Assembly (NCBI GenBank): GCA_900770405.1
Contig: CAAGKL010000073.1
Span: 1-20,117, forward strand
From: Clostridia bacterium
GTDB lineage: Bacteria; Bacillota; Clostridia; UBA1381
Reading direction: 5' to 3'
Length of the DNA stretch: 20,117 nucleotides
Shown piece after piece: positions 15,049 to 20,117 of this stretch. The notes under the pieces were generated by a model that saw only the letters and a program-made list of their open reading frames with translations, had not been told where the DNA came from and searched no databases. The stretch's first letter is position 1; each line of letters begins with the position of its first letter. The position numbers and the translations under genes are program-made.

Positions 15049-16191
15049 ATGAGTAAAAAGCTTTTTACCTCCGAATCGGTTACGGAGGGGCATCCCGATA
15101 AAATCTGCGACATTATTTCCGACTCGATTCTCGACGAGCTCCTGCGCCAGGATCCGAACTCGCGCGTTGCGTGCGAGACGACCTGCACGACCGGGATTAT
15201 CTCGATTATGGGCGAAATTACCACCGAGGGCTACGCCGATATTCCGAAAATCGCGCGCAATGCCGTGCTCGAAATCGGCTACGACCGCGCAAAATACGGC
15301 TTTGACGGCAACACCTGCGCGGTGGTGACGTCGATTGACGGACAGTCGCCCGACATCGCGATGGGCGTTGACGCGGAGGGCGCCGGCGACCAGGGTATGA
15401 TGTTCGGCTACGCCTGCGACGAGACCCCCGAGCTTATGCCGCTGCCGATTTCACTTGCTCACAAGCTGGCGAAAAAGCTGACCGAGGTCAGAAAAAGCGG
15501 CGCGCTCACATACCTGCGCCCCGACGGCAAGACCCAGGTCACGGTCTGCTACGAGGACGGCAGGCCGGTCGGCGTCGACACGATTGTAATTTCCACCCAG
15601 CATTCGCCCGACGTGGACATCGAAACGATTGCGCGCGACCTCCAAAAGCACGTAATCAAGCCGGTTGTGCCGGCAAATCTGCTGTCGGCGGACACGAAAT
15701 ACTACATCAACCCGACGGGGCGGTTCGTTGTCGGCGGGCCGCAGGGTGACAGCGGGCTCACCGGACGCAAGATTATCGTCGACACCTACGGCGGCTATGC
15801 GCGCCACGGCGGCGGTGCATTCTCGGGCAAGGACCCGACCAAGGTTGACCGTTCGGCGGCATACGCGGCGCGGTGGGTTGCGAAAAATATCGTCGCGGCA
15901 AAGCTTGCGACGCGCTGCGAGATTGAGCTTGCGTACGCGATCGGCGTCGCAGAGCCGGTCTCGGTTATGGCGGACACCTTCGGCACGGGCGTTGTCGGCG
16001 ACGAGGAGCTCGCGGCGGCGGTTATGAAGGTGTTTGACCTGCGGCCGCAGTCGATTATAAAGACGCTCGACCTGCGCAAGCCGATCTACCGTCAGCTTGC
16101 GGCGTACGGGCATATGGGCAGAGAGGAGCTCGGCGTTTTGTGGGAGAAAACCGACAAGGTTGATGAGCTCTTGGCGGCGCTCGGAAAATAA
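15049..16191 (+). CDS. metK: S-adenosylmethionine synthetase
   Basis: The 380-residue enzyme making S-adenosylmethionine from methionine and ATP, the methyl donor of the cell; a tetramer needing Mg2+ and K+ in this family. The three expected signatures are present: the N-terminal TSESVTEGHPDKICD (residues 6-20) with the ATP-contact histidine, the hexapeptide GAGDQG, and the glycine-rich GGGAFSGKDPTKVDRSAAY loop. The length is normal. I chose MSKKLFTS as the start because AAAGGAAG lies about 8 nt upstream; the frame opens 11 codons earlier, but that part is hairpin-array sequence. It is followed by a terminator, so it is a single-gene transcript from its own promoter. Confidence 0.98.
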   Translation: MSKKLFTSESVTEGHPDKICDIISDSILDELLRQDPNSRVACETTCTTGIISIMGEITTEGYADIPKIARNAVLEIGYDRAKYGFDGNTCAVVTSIDGQSPDIAMGVDAEGAGDQGMMFGYACDETPELMPLPISLAHKLAKKLTEVRKSGALTYLRPDGKTQVTVCYEDGRPVGVDTIVISTQHSPDVDIETIARDLQKHVIKPVVPANLLSADTKYYINPTGRFVVGGPQGDSGLTGRKIIVDTYGGYARHGGGAFSGKDPTKVDRSAAYAARWVAKNIVAAKLATRCEIELAYAIGVAEPVSVMADTFGTGVVGDEELAAAVMKVFDLRPQSIIKTLDLRKPIYRQLAAYGHMGREELGVLWEKTDKVDELLAALGK

Positions 16192-16199
16192 AAATTTTG

Positions 16200-16255
16200 C
16201 CGGAGAACCCGGGACAGATTCACTTTTCGGATTTGCCCCGCGGTCTCCGGTTTTT
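16200..16255 (+). terminator. metK: Intrinsic terminator of metK
   Basis: The stem CCGGAGA (16200-16206) pairs with TCTCCGG (16244-16250). It is extended inward by CC/GG and CGGG/CCCG pairs around single bulges and followed by TTTTTATTTG. It lies 8 nt past the metK stop. Confidence 0.85.
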
Positions 16256-16277
16256 ATTTGCGTTTTTTAAGTTTTGC

Positions 16278-16306
16278 TTGACAGCGGCGGCGTTGTCTGA
16301 TATAAT
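16278..16306 (+). promoter_or_regulatory. Sigma-A promoter of the AraC-family regulator
   Basis: A perfect TTGACA (16278-16283) and a perfect TATAAT (16301-16306) are separated by 17 nt. Predicted start near 16313 leaves only a dozen nt of leader, which is mostly the ribosome site. Full-consensus boxes for a regulator gene suggest either high basal output or strong repression. Confidence 0.88.
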
Positions 16307-16325
16307 TTTCGCAAGAGGTGGTTGT

Positions 16326-17090
16326 ATGAAAAAGACGGCGGCAGACTCGGGCAAAATTTTGCTCGATGCACAAAAAATCGAGACGCAGTGCGCGTTTGCG
16401 CCGATTGCAGATGCGCGCTTTAATATATTTTATGTGCTCTCGAACGGCGGCGGGGTTTACATTGACGGTGACTGGTTTGAGCTTGAGGAGGATATGCTTT
16501 TTCTTACGATGCCCGACAATCTGTATCGCTTTGACACCGACGGGGCGCAGCTTTTTCGGGTGCGGTTTTCGCTCGGGGCGGCGGACGAGTGCTGGCTTGC
16601 GCCGCTGGCGTGTGACCCCGACAGCTCGGTCTTTTACATATCGGGCGAGGACGTCGGCGTGTTCCGCACCTTTTTAAACGAGTTTGGCTCGGACACCGTC
16701 GAGTACGACCGTTTGATGCTTGATGCGGTTCTGGCAAAGCTTGCCGCGAGCTGTGAGCCGTTCGGCGAAAACAGTACGGCGAAGCGGGCGCGGCTGTATA
16801 TGCGGAGCAATTTCCGCCGTGCGCTGACACTGGAGGAATGTGCGGAATATGCGGCTTTGGCGCCGACGTATTTTTCCGAGGTATTTAAAAAAGAAACGGG
16901 CACAAACTTCAAAAAGAGCCTGAGCTCGGTCAGGCTGGAATTTGCGAAAAAGCTGCTTTTGTATACCGACACGCCGACGGCTACGGTCTGCGAGAAGTGC
17001 GGGTTCGGCGATTACGCGAATTTTATCCGCGTTTTCGGTCAGTATTTCGGTGCGTCACCCACACTATTCCGAAAAAATGCAAATAAATAA
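16326..17090 (+). CDS. AraC family transcriptional regulator
   Basis: A 254-residue DNA-binding regulator. The N-terminal half is a cupin-like ligand or sensing domain (YVLSNGGGVYIDGDWFELEE, then a hydrophobic beta-rich stretch). The last hundred residues form the AraC/XylS double helix-turn-helix, with LTLEECAEYAALAPTYFSEV as the first HTH and the family signature around CGFGDYANFIRVFGQYFGAS near the end. Such proteins usually switch sugar or stress genes on. The start MKKTAADS has AGAGGTGG just upstream; the frame opening at 16197 runs through the metK terminator and is rejected. It converges on the Gfo/Idh/MocA gene, which may be a target, but this is only inferred from proximity. Confidence 0.92.
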   Translation: MKKTAADSGKILLDAQKIETQCAFAPIADARFNIFYVLSNGGGVYIDGDWFELEEDMLFLTMPDNLYRFDTDGAQLFRVRFSLGAADECWLAPLACDPDSSVFYISGEDVGVFRTFLNEFGSDTVEYDRLMLDAVLAKLAASCEPFGENSTAKRARLYMRSNFRRALTLEECAEYAALAPTYFSEVFKKETGTNFKKSLSSVRLEFAKKLLLYTDTPTATVCEKCGFGDYANFIRVFGQYFGASPTLFRKNANK

Positions 17091-17095
17091 CACAG

Positions 17096-17128
17096 AAAAA
17101 GTCTTGCGAGATTATCGCAAGACTTTTT
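17096..17128. terminator. Bidirectional terminator after the AraC-family gene
   Basis: A perfect 14-bp stem, AAAAAGTCTTGCGA (17096-17109) and TCGCAAGACTTTTT (17115-17128), encloses a 5-nt loop. The A/T runs at both ends let it end transcripts from either side: the AraC gene from the left and anything reading from 17129-17276 from the right. Confidence 0.92.
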
Positions 17129-17211
17129 ATACATAAAAAACGCAAATAATGCCACATAACCTAACACCATATCATTATATACCCAAACATACGCTTGTCG
17201 GCAAATACGTA

Positions 17212-17228
17212 AAAACGTTACACGTTTT
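17212..17228 (-). terminator. Weak hairpin downstream of the oxidoreductase gene
   Basis: AAAACGT (17212-17218) and ACGTTTT (17222-17228) form a 7-bp stem with a 3-nt loop about 50 nt past the oxidoreductase stop, with a TTTTTA run on the minus strand. It is AT-rich and short, so it may be a poor terminator; the strong hairpin at 17096-17128 would serve as backup. The rest of 17129-17276 is AT-rich with no gene I can support. Confidence 0.4.
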
Positions 17229-17276
17229 AAATATTAAATTGTCAAGCTTCAAAATATTTGCGCTTCTTATGCCGGT

Positions 17277-18269
17277 TTAATTACCGAGCTTATGCCCGGT
17301 TCTTCCGCGGTAAAATTCAAAAAGCGCGAGCATTGTCGGAATGACATCGTTAAGGTGCACGAAGTCCTCGCCGCCGCAGGCAAGCTCGGAGTAGAATTTG
17401 CGGATTACCGCCTCGTGACCGACGCCCCAGTACGACTTTTCGCCGGTCAAACGCGCATCGCGCTCGAGAATCTGGGCGCAGTCCGCCGAAATCTGCCAGA
17501 GCATACCGTCGGCATAGCGCAGACAGCTGTCGCCGAAATCCGCCTCGAGAAAAAACGGTGCATTTGCGCCGCTTGCGTTTGTCGCGAAAAAGGTCGCGCG
17601 CACGCCGTTTTCAAACTCAATCACCGCATCGGCGGTGTCCTCGACCTCAATCGAGGGCAGGCTCTTGTTGGAAATTGACGTACGGATCGTCTTAATTCTG
17701 CCGCCGGCAAGACATAGCAAATCCAGCAGGTGCACCGCCTGGTTTATCATCAGCCCGCCGCCCTCGGTCACCCATTTTCCGCGCCAGTCGGCAGAGGCGT
17801 AATACGCCGCATCGCGGTGCCACCAAAGCGACGCCGTGAGTGTCAGCGGCGGCTTTTTATACGAGCGCAGCTCGGACAGAAACCGCTTGACACAAGGGTT
17901 TTCGCGGTTTTGCACCACGCAGCAGAGCTTCGCGCGCGAGACTTGCTCAACCTCGGAAAGCTCGCCGAGCTCCTCCGGCGTCATCACGCACGGCTTTTCA
18001 CATACCACGTTTATCCCGCGCCCGAGCGCCTTTTTTATCATCTCAAAATGCAGGTAGTGGGGCGTGCAGATGTGCACGCTGTCGATGCCGCTTGCGAGCA
18101 TTTCGTCATAGTCGGAAAATGCCGCCGCGCAGTATTTTTCGGCACAGCTTGCCGCACGTGCCGCGTCGGTGTCGCATACCGCCGCCAGTCGGACGCCGTC
18201 CGCAAGGTCGATTGCACGCGCGTGCACCGGGCCGATTGCCCCATATCCTACAATTGCCGCTTTTATCAT
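17277..18269 (-). CDS. Gfo/Idh/MocA family NAD(P)-dependent oxidoreductase
   Basis: A 330-residue soluble dehydrogenase. The N-terminal Rossmann fold opens with the dinucleotide motif VGYGAIG (residues 7-13). The family's CEKPCVMT motif (EKP) near residue 95 provides the catalytic lysine region. The C-terminal alpha/beta domain has EGGGLMINQAVHLLDLL, whose histidine is the usual second catalytic residue. Members oxidise or reduce sugars, sugar acids, inositols or related compounds; the SLWWHRDAAYY and ADWRGKW stretches suggest a sugar-type substrate, but it cannot be named. The start has GGGGGA upstream. Its leader carries a hairpin array of the same family as the metK leader. It is single and convergent with the AraC regulator. 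Confidence 0.92.
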   Translation of the reverse strand: MIKAAIVGYGAIGPVHARAIDLADGVRLAAVCDTDAARAASCAEKYCAAAFSDYDEMLASGIDSVHICTPHYLHFEMIKKALGRGINVVCEKPCVMTPEELGELSEVEQVSRAKLCCVVQNRENPCVKRFLSELRSYKKPPLTLTASLWWHRDAAYYASADWRGKWVTEGGGLMINQAVHLLDLLCLAGGRIKTIRTSISNKSLPSIEVEDTADAVIEFENGVRATFFATNASGANAPFFLEADFGDSCLRYADGMLWQISADCAQILERDARLTGEKSYWGVGHEAVIRKFYSELACGGEDFVHLNDVIPTMLALFEFYRGRTGHKLGN

Positions 18270-18290
18270 TAAGGATCCCCCATTATTTAC

Positions 18291-18374
18291 GCCCGTCAGG
18301 GCATTTCACGAAGCCGAAGGCTTCTTTTCACGAGGTCGCAAGACCTCATTTCACGCACCGAAGGTACATTTCAC
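18291..18374 (-). repeat. 5'-leader array of four short hairpins with GTGAAA linkers (oxidoreductase)
   Basis: On the minus strand, in transcript order: GTACC-TTC-GGTGC (18355-18367, one G-U pair), GAGGTC-TTGC-GACCTC (18332-18347), GAAGCC-TTC-GGCTTC (18310-18324) and GCCC-TGAC-GGGC (18291-18302). They are separated by GTGAAAT, GTGAAAA and GTGAAAT, and the first unit is preceded by GTGAAAT. Unit spacing is 20-23 nt. The array ends about 20 nt before the gene's start codon and begins within a few nt of the predicted transcription start. It shares two 17-nt strings with the metK array 3.3 kb away. Confidence 0.92.
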
Positions 18375-18381
18375 CGCCCCT

Positions 18382-18410
18382 ATTATACCACAGCTTTCGA
18401 CCGTATGCAA
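18382..18410 (-). promoter_or_regulatory. Sigma-A promoter of the oxidoreductase gene
   Basis: On the minus strand, TTGCAT (18405-18410) and a perfect TATAAT (18382-18387) are 17 nt apart. Predicted start is near 18376, where the RNA would begin GGGGCGGTGAAAT and enter the hairpin array. It is divergent from the promoter at 18440-18468, with about 30 nt between the two -35 boxes. Confidence 0.82.
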
Positions 18411-18439
18411 CACAAACACCAATTTTTTACAAATAAATA

Positions 18440-18468
18440 TTGACAAATTTCCCCCGGCGTGCTACAAT
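18440..18468 (+). promoter_or_regulatory. Sigma-A promoter of the C26 hydrolase gene
   Basis: A perfect TTGACA (18440-18445) and TACAAT (18463-18468) are separated by 17 nt, with an extended TGC before the -10 box. Predicted start is near 18475, giving a leader of about 60 nt without a hairpin array. Confidence 0.82.
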
Positions 18469-18535
18469 TTTTGCGTAAGCAGGGTCGCTTTGCAAATTTT
18501 TGCGCGCGGCTCTTTTCTTTTTGGAGGGAGTTGCT

Positions 18536-19249
18536 ATGAAAAAACCGATTATCGCGATAATGCCGCTCTACGACAGCGCGCGCAGCTCGTACTGGATGCT
18601 GCCCGGCTATCCGAACGCGGTTGAGGCGGCGGGCGGAGCGCCCGTGATGCTGCCGCTGACCGATGACGAAAAGCTGTGGGAGAGGTATTTTGCGCTCGCC
18701 GACGGGCTGCTTTTCACCGGCGGACAGGACGTTTCACCGTCGCTCTACGGCGAGGCGGAGACGCAGCTTTGCGGGGAGATATGCGCGGCGCGCGACCGCC
18801 AGGAAAAGCGCCTTTTAGAGCTTGCGCTCGCGCAGGACAAGCCGTTTTTCGGGATTTGCCGCGGGATTCAGCTTTTGAACGCCGTGCTCGGCGGGACACT
18901 CTGGCAGGATTTGCCGTCGCAGCTGCCGTCGGGGGTTATCCACAGCCAAAAGCCGCCCTACGACGCGCCCTCGCACAGTGTGCGCATAGATTGCAGCTCG
19001 CCGCTGTTTGCGCTGCTGAACACGCCGACGCTGGGGGTCAACAGCTACCACCACCAGGCAATCCGCACGCTTGCGCCGCCGCTGCAGGCGATGGCATATG
19101 CGTCGGACGGCGTGGTTGAGGCGGTGTGCGAGCCGGAAAAAACGTTCGCCTGGGCGGTACAGTGGCACCCGGAATATTCCTTCCGTAGCGACGCGGCGAG
19201 CATTGAGCTTATGCGCGCTTTTGTGCGCGCCGCCGCAAAGAGGGCTTGA
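18536..19249 (+). CDS. Peptidase C26 / gamma-glutamyl-gamma-aminobutyrate hydrolase-like protein
   Basis: A 237-residue class I glutamine-amidotransferase-fold hydrolase. Motifs in order are TGGQDVSPSLYGE (61-73), the nucleophile elbow FFGICRGIQLLN (104-115, C108), VNSYHHQAI (168-176) and QWHPE (209-213, H211 and E213), giving a complete Cys-His-Glu triad. Relatives include PuuD, which splits gamma-glutamyl-GABA in putrescine breakdown, and other gamma-glutamyl hydrolases. No other putrescine-pathway gene is nearby, so the substrate is uncertain. The start MKKPIIAIMP has GGAGGGAG upstream; 12 extra codons in frame (from 18500) lack a ribosome site. It is probably cotranscribed with the small PAS gene 46 nt downstream. 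Confidence 0.93.
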   Translation: MKKPIIAIMPLYDSARSSYWMLPGYPNAVEAAGGAPVMLPLTDDEKLWERYFALADGLLFTGGQDVSPSLYGEAETQLCGEICAARDRQEKRLLELALAQDKPFFGICRGIQLLNAVLGGTLWQDLPSQLPSGVIHSQKPPYDAPSHSVRIDCSSPLFALLNTPTLGVNSYHHQAIRTLAPPLQAMAYASDGVVEAVCEPEKTFAWAVQWHPEYSFRSDAASIELMRAFVRAAAKRA

Positions 19250-19295
19250 TATCCGGCGGGACTTGTGTTACACTTACAAAAAAAGGGGATTTATA

Positions 19296-19661
19296 ATGCT
19301 GGATTTGTTATTTAAAAGCGTAATCGACCATGACACGGCGGCGGTTGTAATTTGCGATATGCAGTCGGAAATCGTGTATATGAACCCTGCAACAATCGCG
19401 CGCTATCACGCCGACCTGACCGGCAGGAGCCTGAAGGATTGCCACAACGCGAAGTCGAATGAGATGATTGACCGCGTGATTGGCTGGTTCGGTGAGAGCC
19501 GGGAAAACAATATAATTTTCACCTACCGCAACGAAAAGGAGAACAAGGACGTCTATATGGTCGCGCTGCGCGACGGGGACGGGAATTTGCTCGGCTACTA
19601 CGAAAAGCACGAGTACCGTACGCCCGACGCCTCCGCGCCTTATGCGCCGATAATGCGCTAA
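19296..19661 (+). CDS. Small PAS-domain protein
   Basis: A 121-residue protein consisting of a single PAS-like fold. Visible features are the VVICDMQSEIVYMNPATIARY opening strand/helix region (start at residue 17), the SLKDCHN segment (45-51) and the closing strands DVYMVALRDGDGNLLGYYE (85-103). There is no attached kinase, cyclase or DNA-binding domain. It resembles a group of short clostridial PAS proteins I know by pattern only, whose ligand and partner are not established. A single Cys-His pair (C49, H50) is notable as a possible ligand contact, but that is speculation. AAGGGG lies 8 nt before the ATG. No promoter is seen in the 46-nt gap after the C26 hydrolase gene, so it is likely cotranscribed with it. 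Confidence 0.8.
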   Translation: MLDLLFKSVIDHDTAAVVICDMQSEIVYMNPATIARYHADLTGRSLKDCHNAKSNEMIDRVIGWFGESRENNIIFTYRNEKENKDVYMVALRDGDGNLLGYYEKHEYRTPDASAPYAPIMR

Positions 19662-19666
19662 AGGCG

Positions 19667-19695
19667 GAATATTGCGCGCCGCGCCCTCATATATT
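19667..19695 (+). promoter_or_regulatory. Possible sigma-E type promoter of the SpoIIID-like gene
   Basis: GAATATT (19667-19673) fits the mother-cell sigma-E -35 consensus KMATATT. After 14 nt, CATATATT (19688-19695) fits the -10 consensus CATACANT at all but one defined position. spoIIID is a known sigma-E target in Bacillus, so the placement makes sense. The match was made by eye; the AT-rich motifs can occur by chance. Confidence 0.5.
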
Positions 19696-19724
19696 GTAGC
19701 AAAGCAATGTGTAGGGGGAAAAGA

Positions 19725-19871
19725 ATGAAGGATTATATCGAGGAGCGGGTCTATGAGCTCGCGCACTACATTCTGGATAACAGGGCGACCGTCCGCAGCG
19801 CGGCAAAAAAATACAATGTGTCTAAATCTACCGTACATACGGTTGTAACAAGACAGAAACTTTTTATATAG
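19725..19871 (+). CDS. spoIIID: Short SpoIIID-like sporulation regulator (C-terminally truncated)
   Basis: A 48-residue protein beginning MKDYIEERVYELAHYIL and continuing through TVRSAAKKYNVSKSTVH (22-38). This matches the N-terminal half and helix-turn-helix of SpoIIID, the mother-cell regulator that normally has about 80-95 residues. After STVH the usual KDVTERLPxINP is replaced by TVVTRQKLFI and a TAG stop. The C-terminal helix and basic region, needed for DNA binding in B. subtilis SpoIIID, are absent, and I find no continuation in any frame downstream. An AGGGGG ribosome site and a possible sigma-E promoter precede it. It is either a decayed copy or a mini-protein. Whether a full-length spoIIID exists elsewhere cannot be seen. 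Confidence 0.75.
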   Translation: MKDYIEERVYELAHYILDNRATVRSAAKKYNVSKSTVHTVVTRQKLFI

Positions 19872-19951
19872 AAGTGGCGTAATATTGCGCCTTTCAAGGA
19901 TTTTGCACAATTCAAAATCTCTCTGTAACAACCGAATAGAAAATGCATAAC

Positions 19952-19996
19952 AAAAAATCCCGAAAACCACCTAAAATAAGGCTTTCGGGATTTTTT
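19952..19996. terminator. Strong bidirectional terminator after the SpoIIID-like gene
   Basis: A perfect 14-bp inverted repeat, AAAAAATCCCGAAA (19952-19965) and TTTCGGGATTTTTT (19983-19996), encloses a 17-nt loop that can itself pair as CCT/AGG. Runs of six A and six T at the ends make it effective in both directions. The 80 nt before it (19872-19951) hold no gene I can support. Confidence 0.88.
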
Positions 19997-19998
19997 AC

Positions 19999-20025
19999 GG
20001 GACAGTCCCTCATTTTGTGTAAACC
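19999..20025 (+). mobile_element. Possible IS256-type terminal inverted repeat
   Basis: GGGACAGTCCCTCATTTTGT followed by GTAAACC resembles the outer ends of IS256-family elements, which I recall as AGTCC, then a few bases, then an ATTGTGTAAA-like core. The orientation puts the element interior to the right, beyond the window. No transposase is visible in the remaining 92 nt, so this may be a whole element cut off by the window, a remnant, or coincidence. Confidence 0.35.
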
Positions 20026-20070
20026 TCAAATTTGGCTCCAAAATGATAATATAATCTAATTAGTTTTTGT

Positions 20071-20101
20071 GGGCTGAGAGCCGGATTTCGGCTTTCAGCC
20101 C
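20071..20101 (+). other. 13-bp hairpin at the right edge
   Basis: Arms GGGCTGAGAGCCG (20071-20083) and CGGCTTTCAGCCC (20089-20101) pair with one mismatch around GATTT. Only two T follow (TTAGCTATAATTT), so it is a poor intrinsic terminator; it may be a leader hairpin of a gene beyond the window. Confidence 0.6.
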
Positions 20102-20117
20102 TTAGCTATAATTTAGC

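Noticed and set aside
16197..16325. N-terminal extension of the AraC regulator
   Set aside because: The extension would translate the metK terminator and the regulator's own consensus promoter.
20071..20101. TPP riboswitch (contains CTGAGA)
   Set aside because: The CTGAGA string lies inside a simple two-arm hairpin, and the other conserved thiamine-box segments are absent.

Overview
The window looks like a chromosomal segment from a spore-forming-lineage Firmicute, most likely a gut-type Clostridia (Oscillospiraceae/Ruminococcaceae-like). The pointers are the Gram-positive style RpoB and RpoC, DnaD-domain and VanW proteins, a SpoIIID-like protein, strong purine-rich ribosome binding sites, and GC-rich genes separated by AT-rich control regions. 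The organism assignment is inference; no rRNA gene is present.

Layout, left to right. A tRNA-Pro(UGG) on the minus strand has its own promoter and terminator. Next comes a minus-strand run of five genes: an EamA/DMT transporter, an MFS transporter (ATGA-coupled to the first), a MATE exporter, a YkgJ-type cysteine-cluster protein and a VanW/G5 cell-wall protein. The last two have a strong promoter of their own inside the 3' end of the MATE gene. Upstream of this run, also on the minus strand, is rpoB-rpoC, with a strong promoter and an intrinsic terminator. A DnaD-domain gene is read away from rpoB, and its promoter and the rpoB promoter face each other. Then metK (+), an AraC-family regulator (+), a Gfo/Idh/MocA oxidoreductase (-), a class I glutamine-amidotransferase-like peptidase C26 hydrolase (+), a small PAS-domain protein (+), and a 48-residue SpoIIID-like gene (+) that stops just after its helix-turn-helix. 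The right edge holds a strong terminator and a sequence resembling the tip of an IS256-type element.

The most unusual signal is a family of short hairpin arrays filling the 5' leaders of metK (14921-15037, +) and of the oxidoreductase gene (18291-18374, -). Each unit is a 4-8 bp perfect or wobble-paired stem with a tiny loop, and units are joined by a nearly invariant single-stranded GTGAAA(T/A) linker at a 20-27 nt period. Stem sequences change on both arms together, while the linker stays constant. In both cases the array begins almost at the predicted transcription start, after the same GGGCGGTGAA string, and lies in the sense orientation of the gene. I do not recognise it as a named RNA family.

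The core genes (rpoB, rpoC, metK, tRNA-Pro) are housekeeping. The transporters, AraC regulator, oxidoreductase and hydrolase are accessory metabolism whose substrates cannot be read from sequence. All promoter, terminator and start-codon calls were made by eye.
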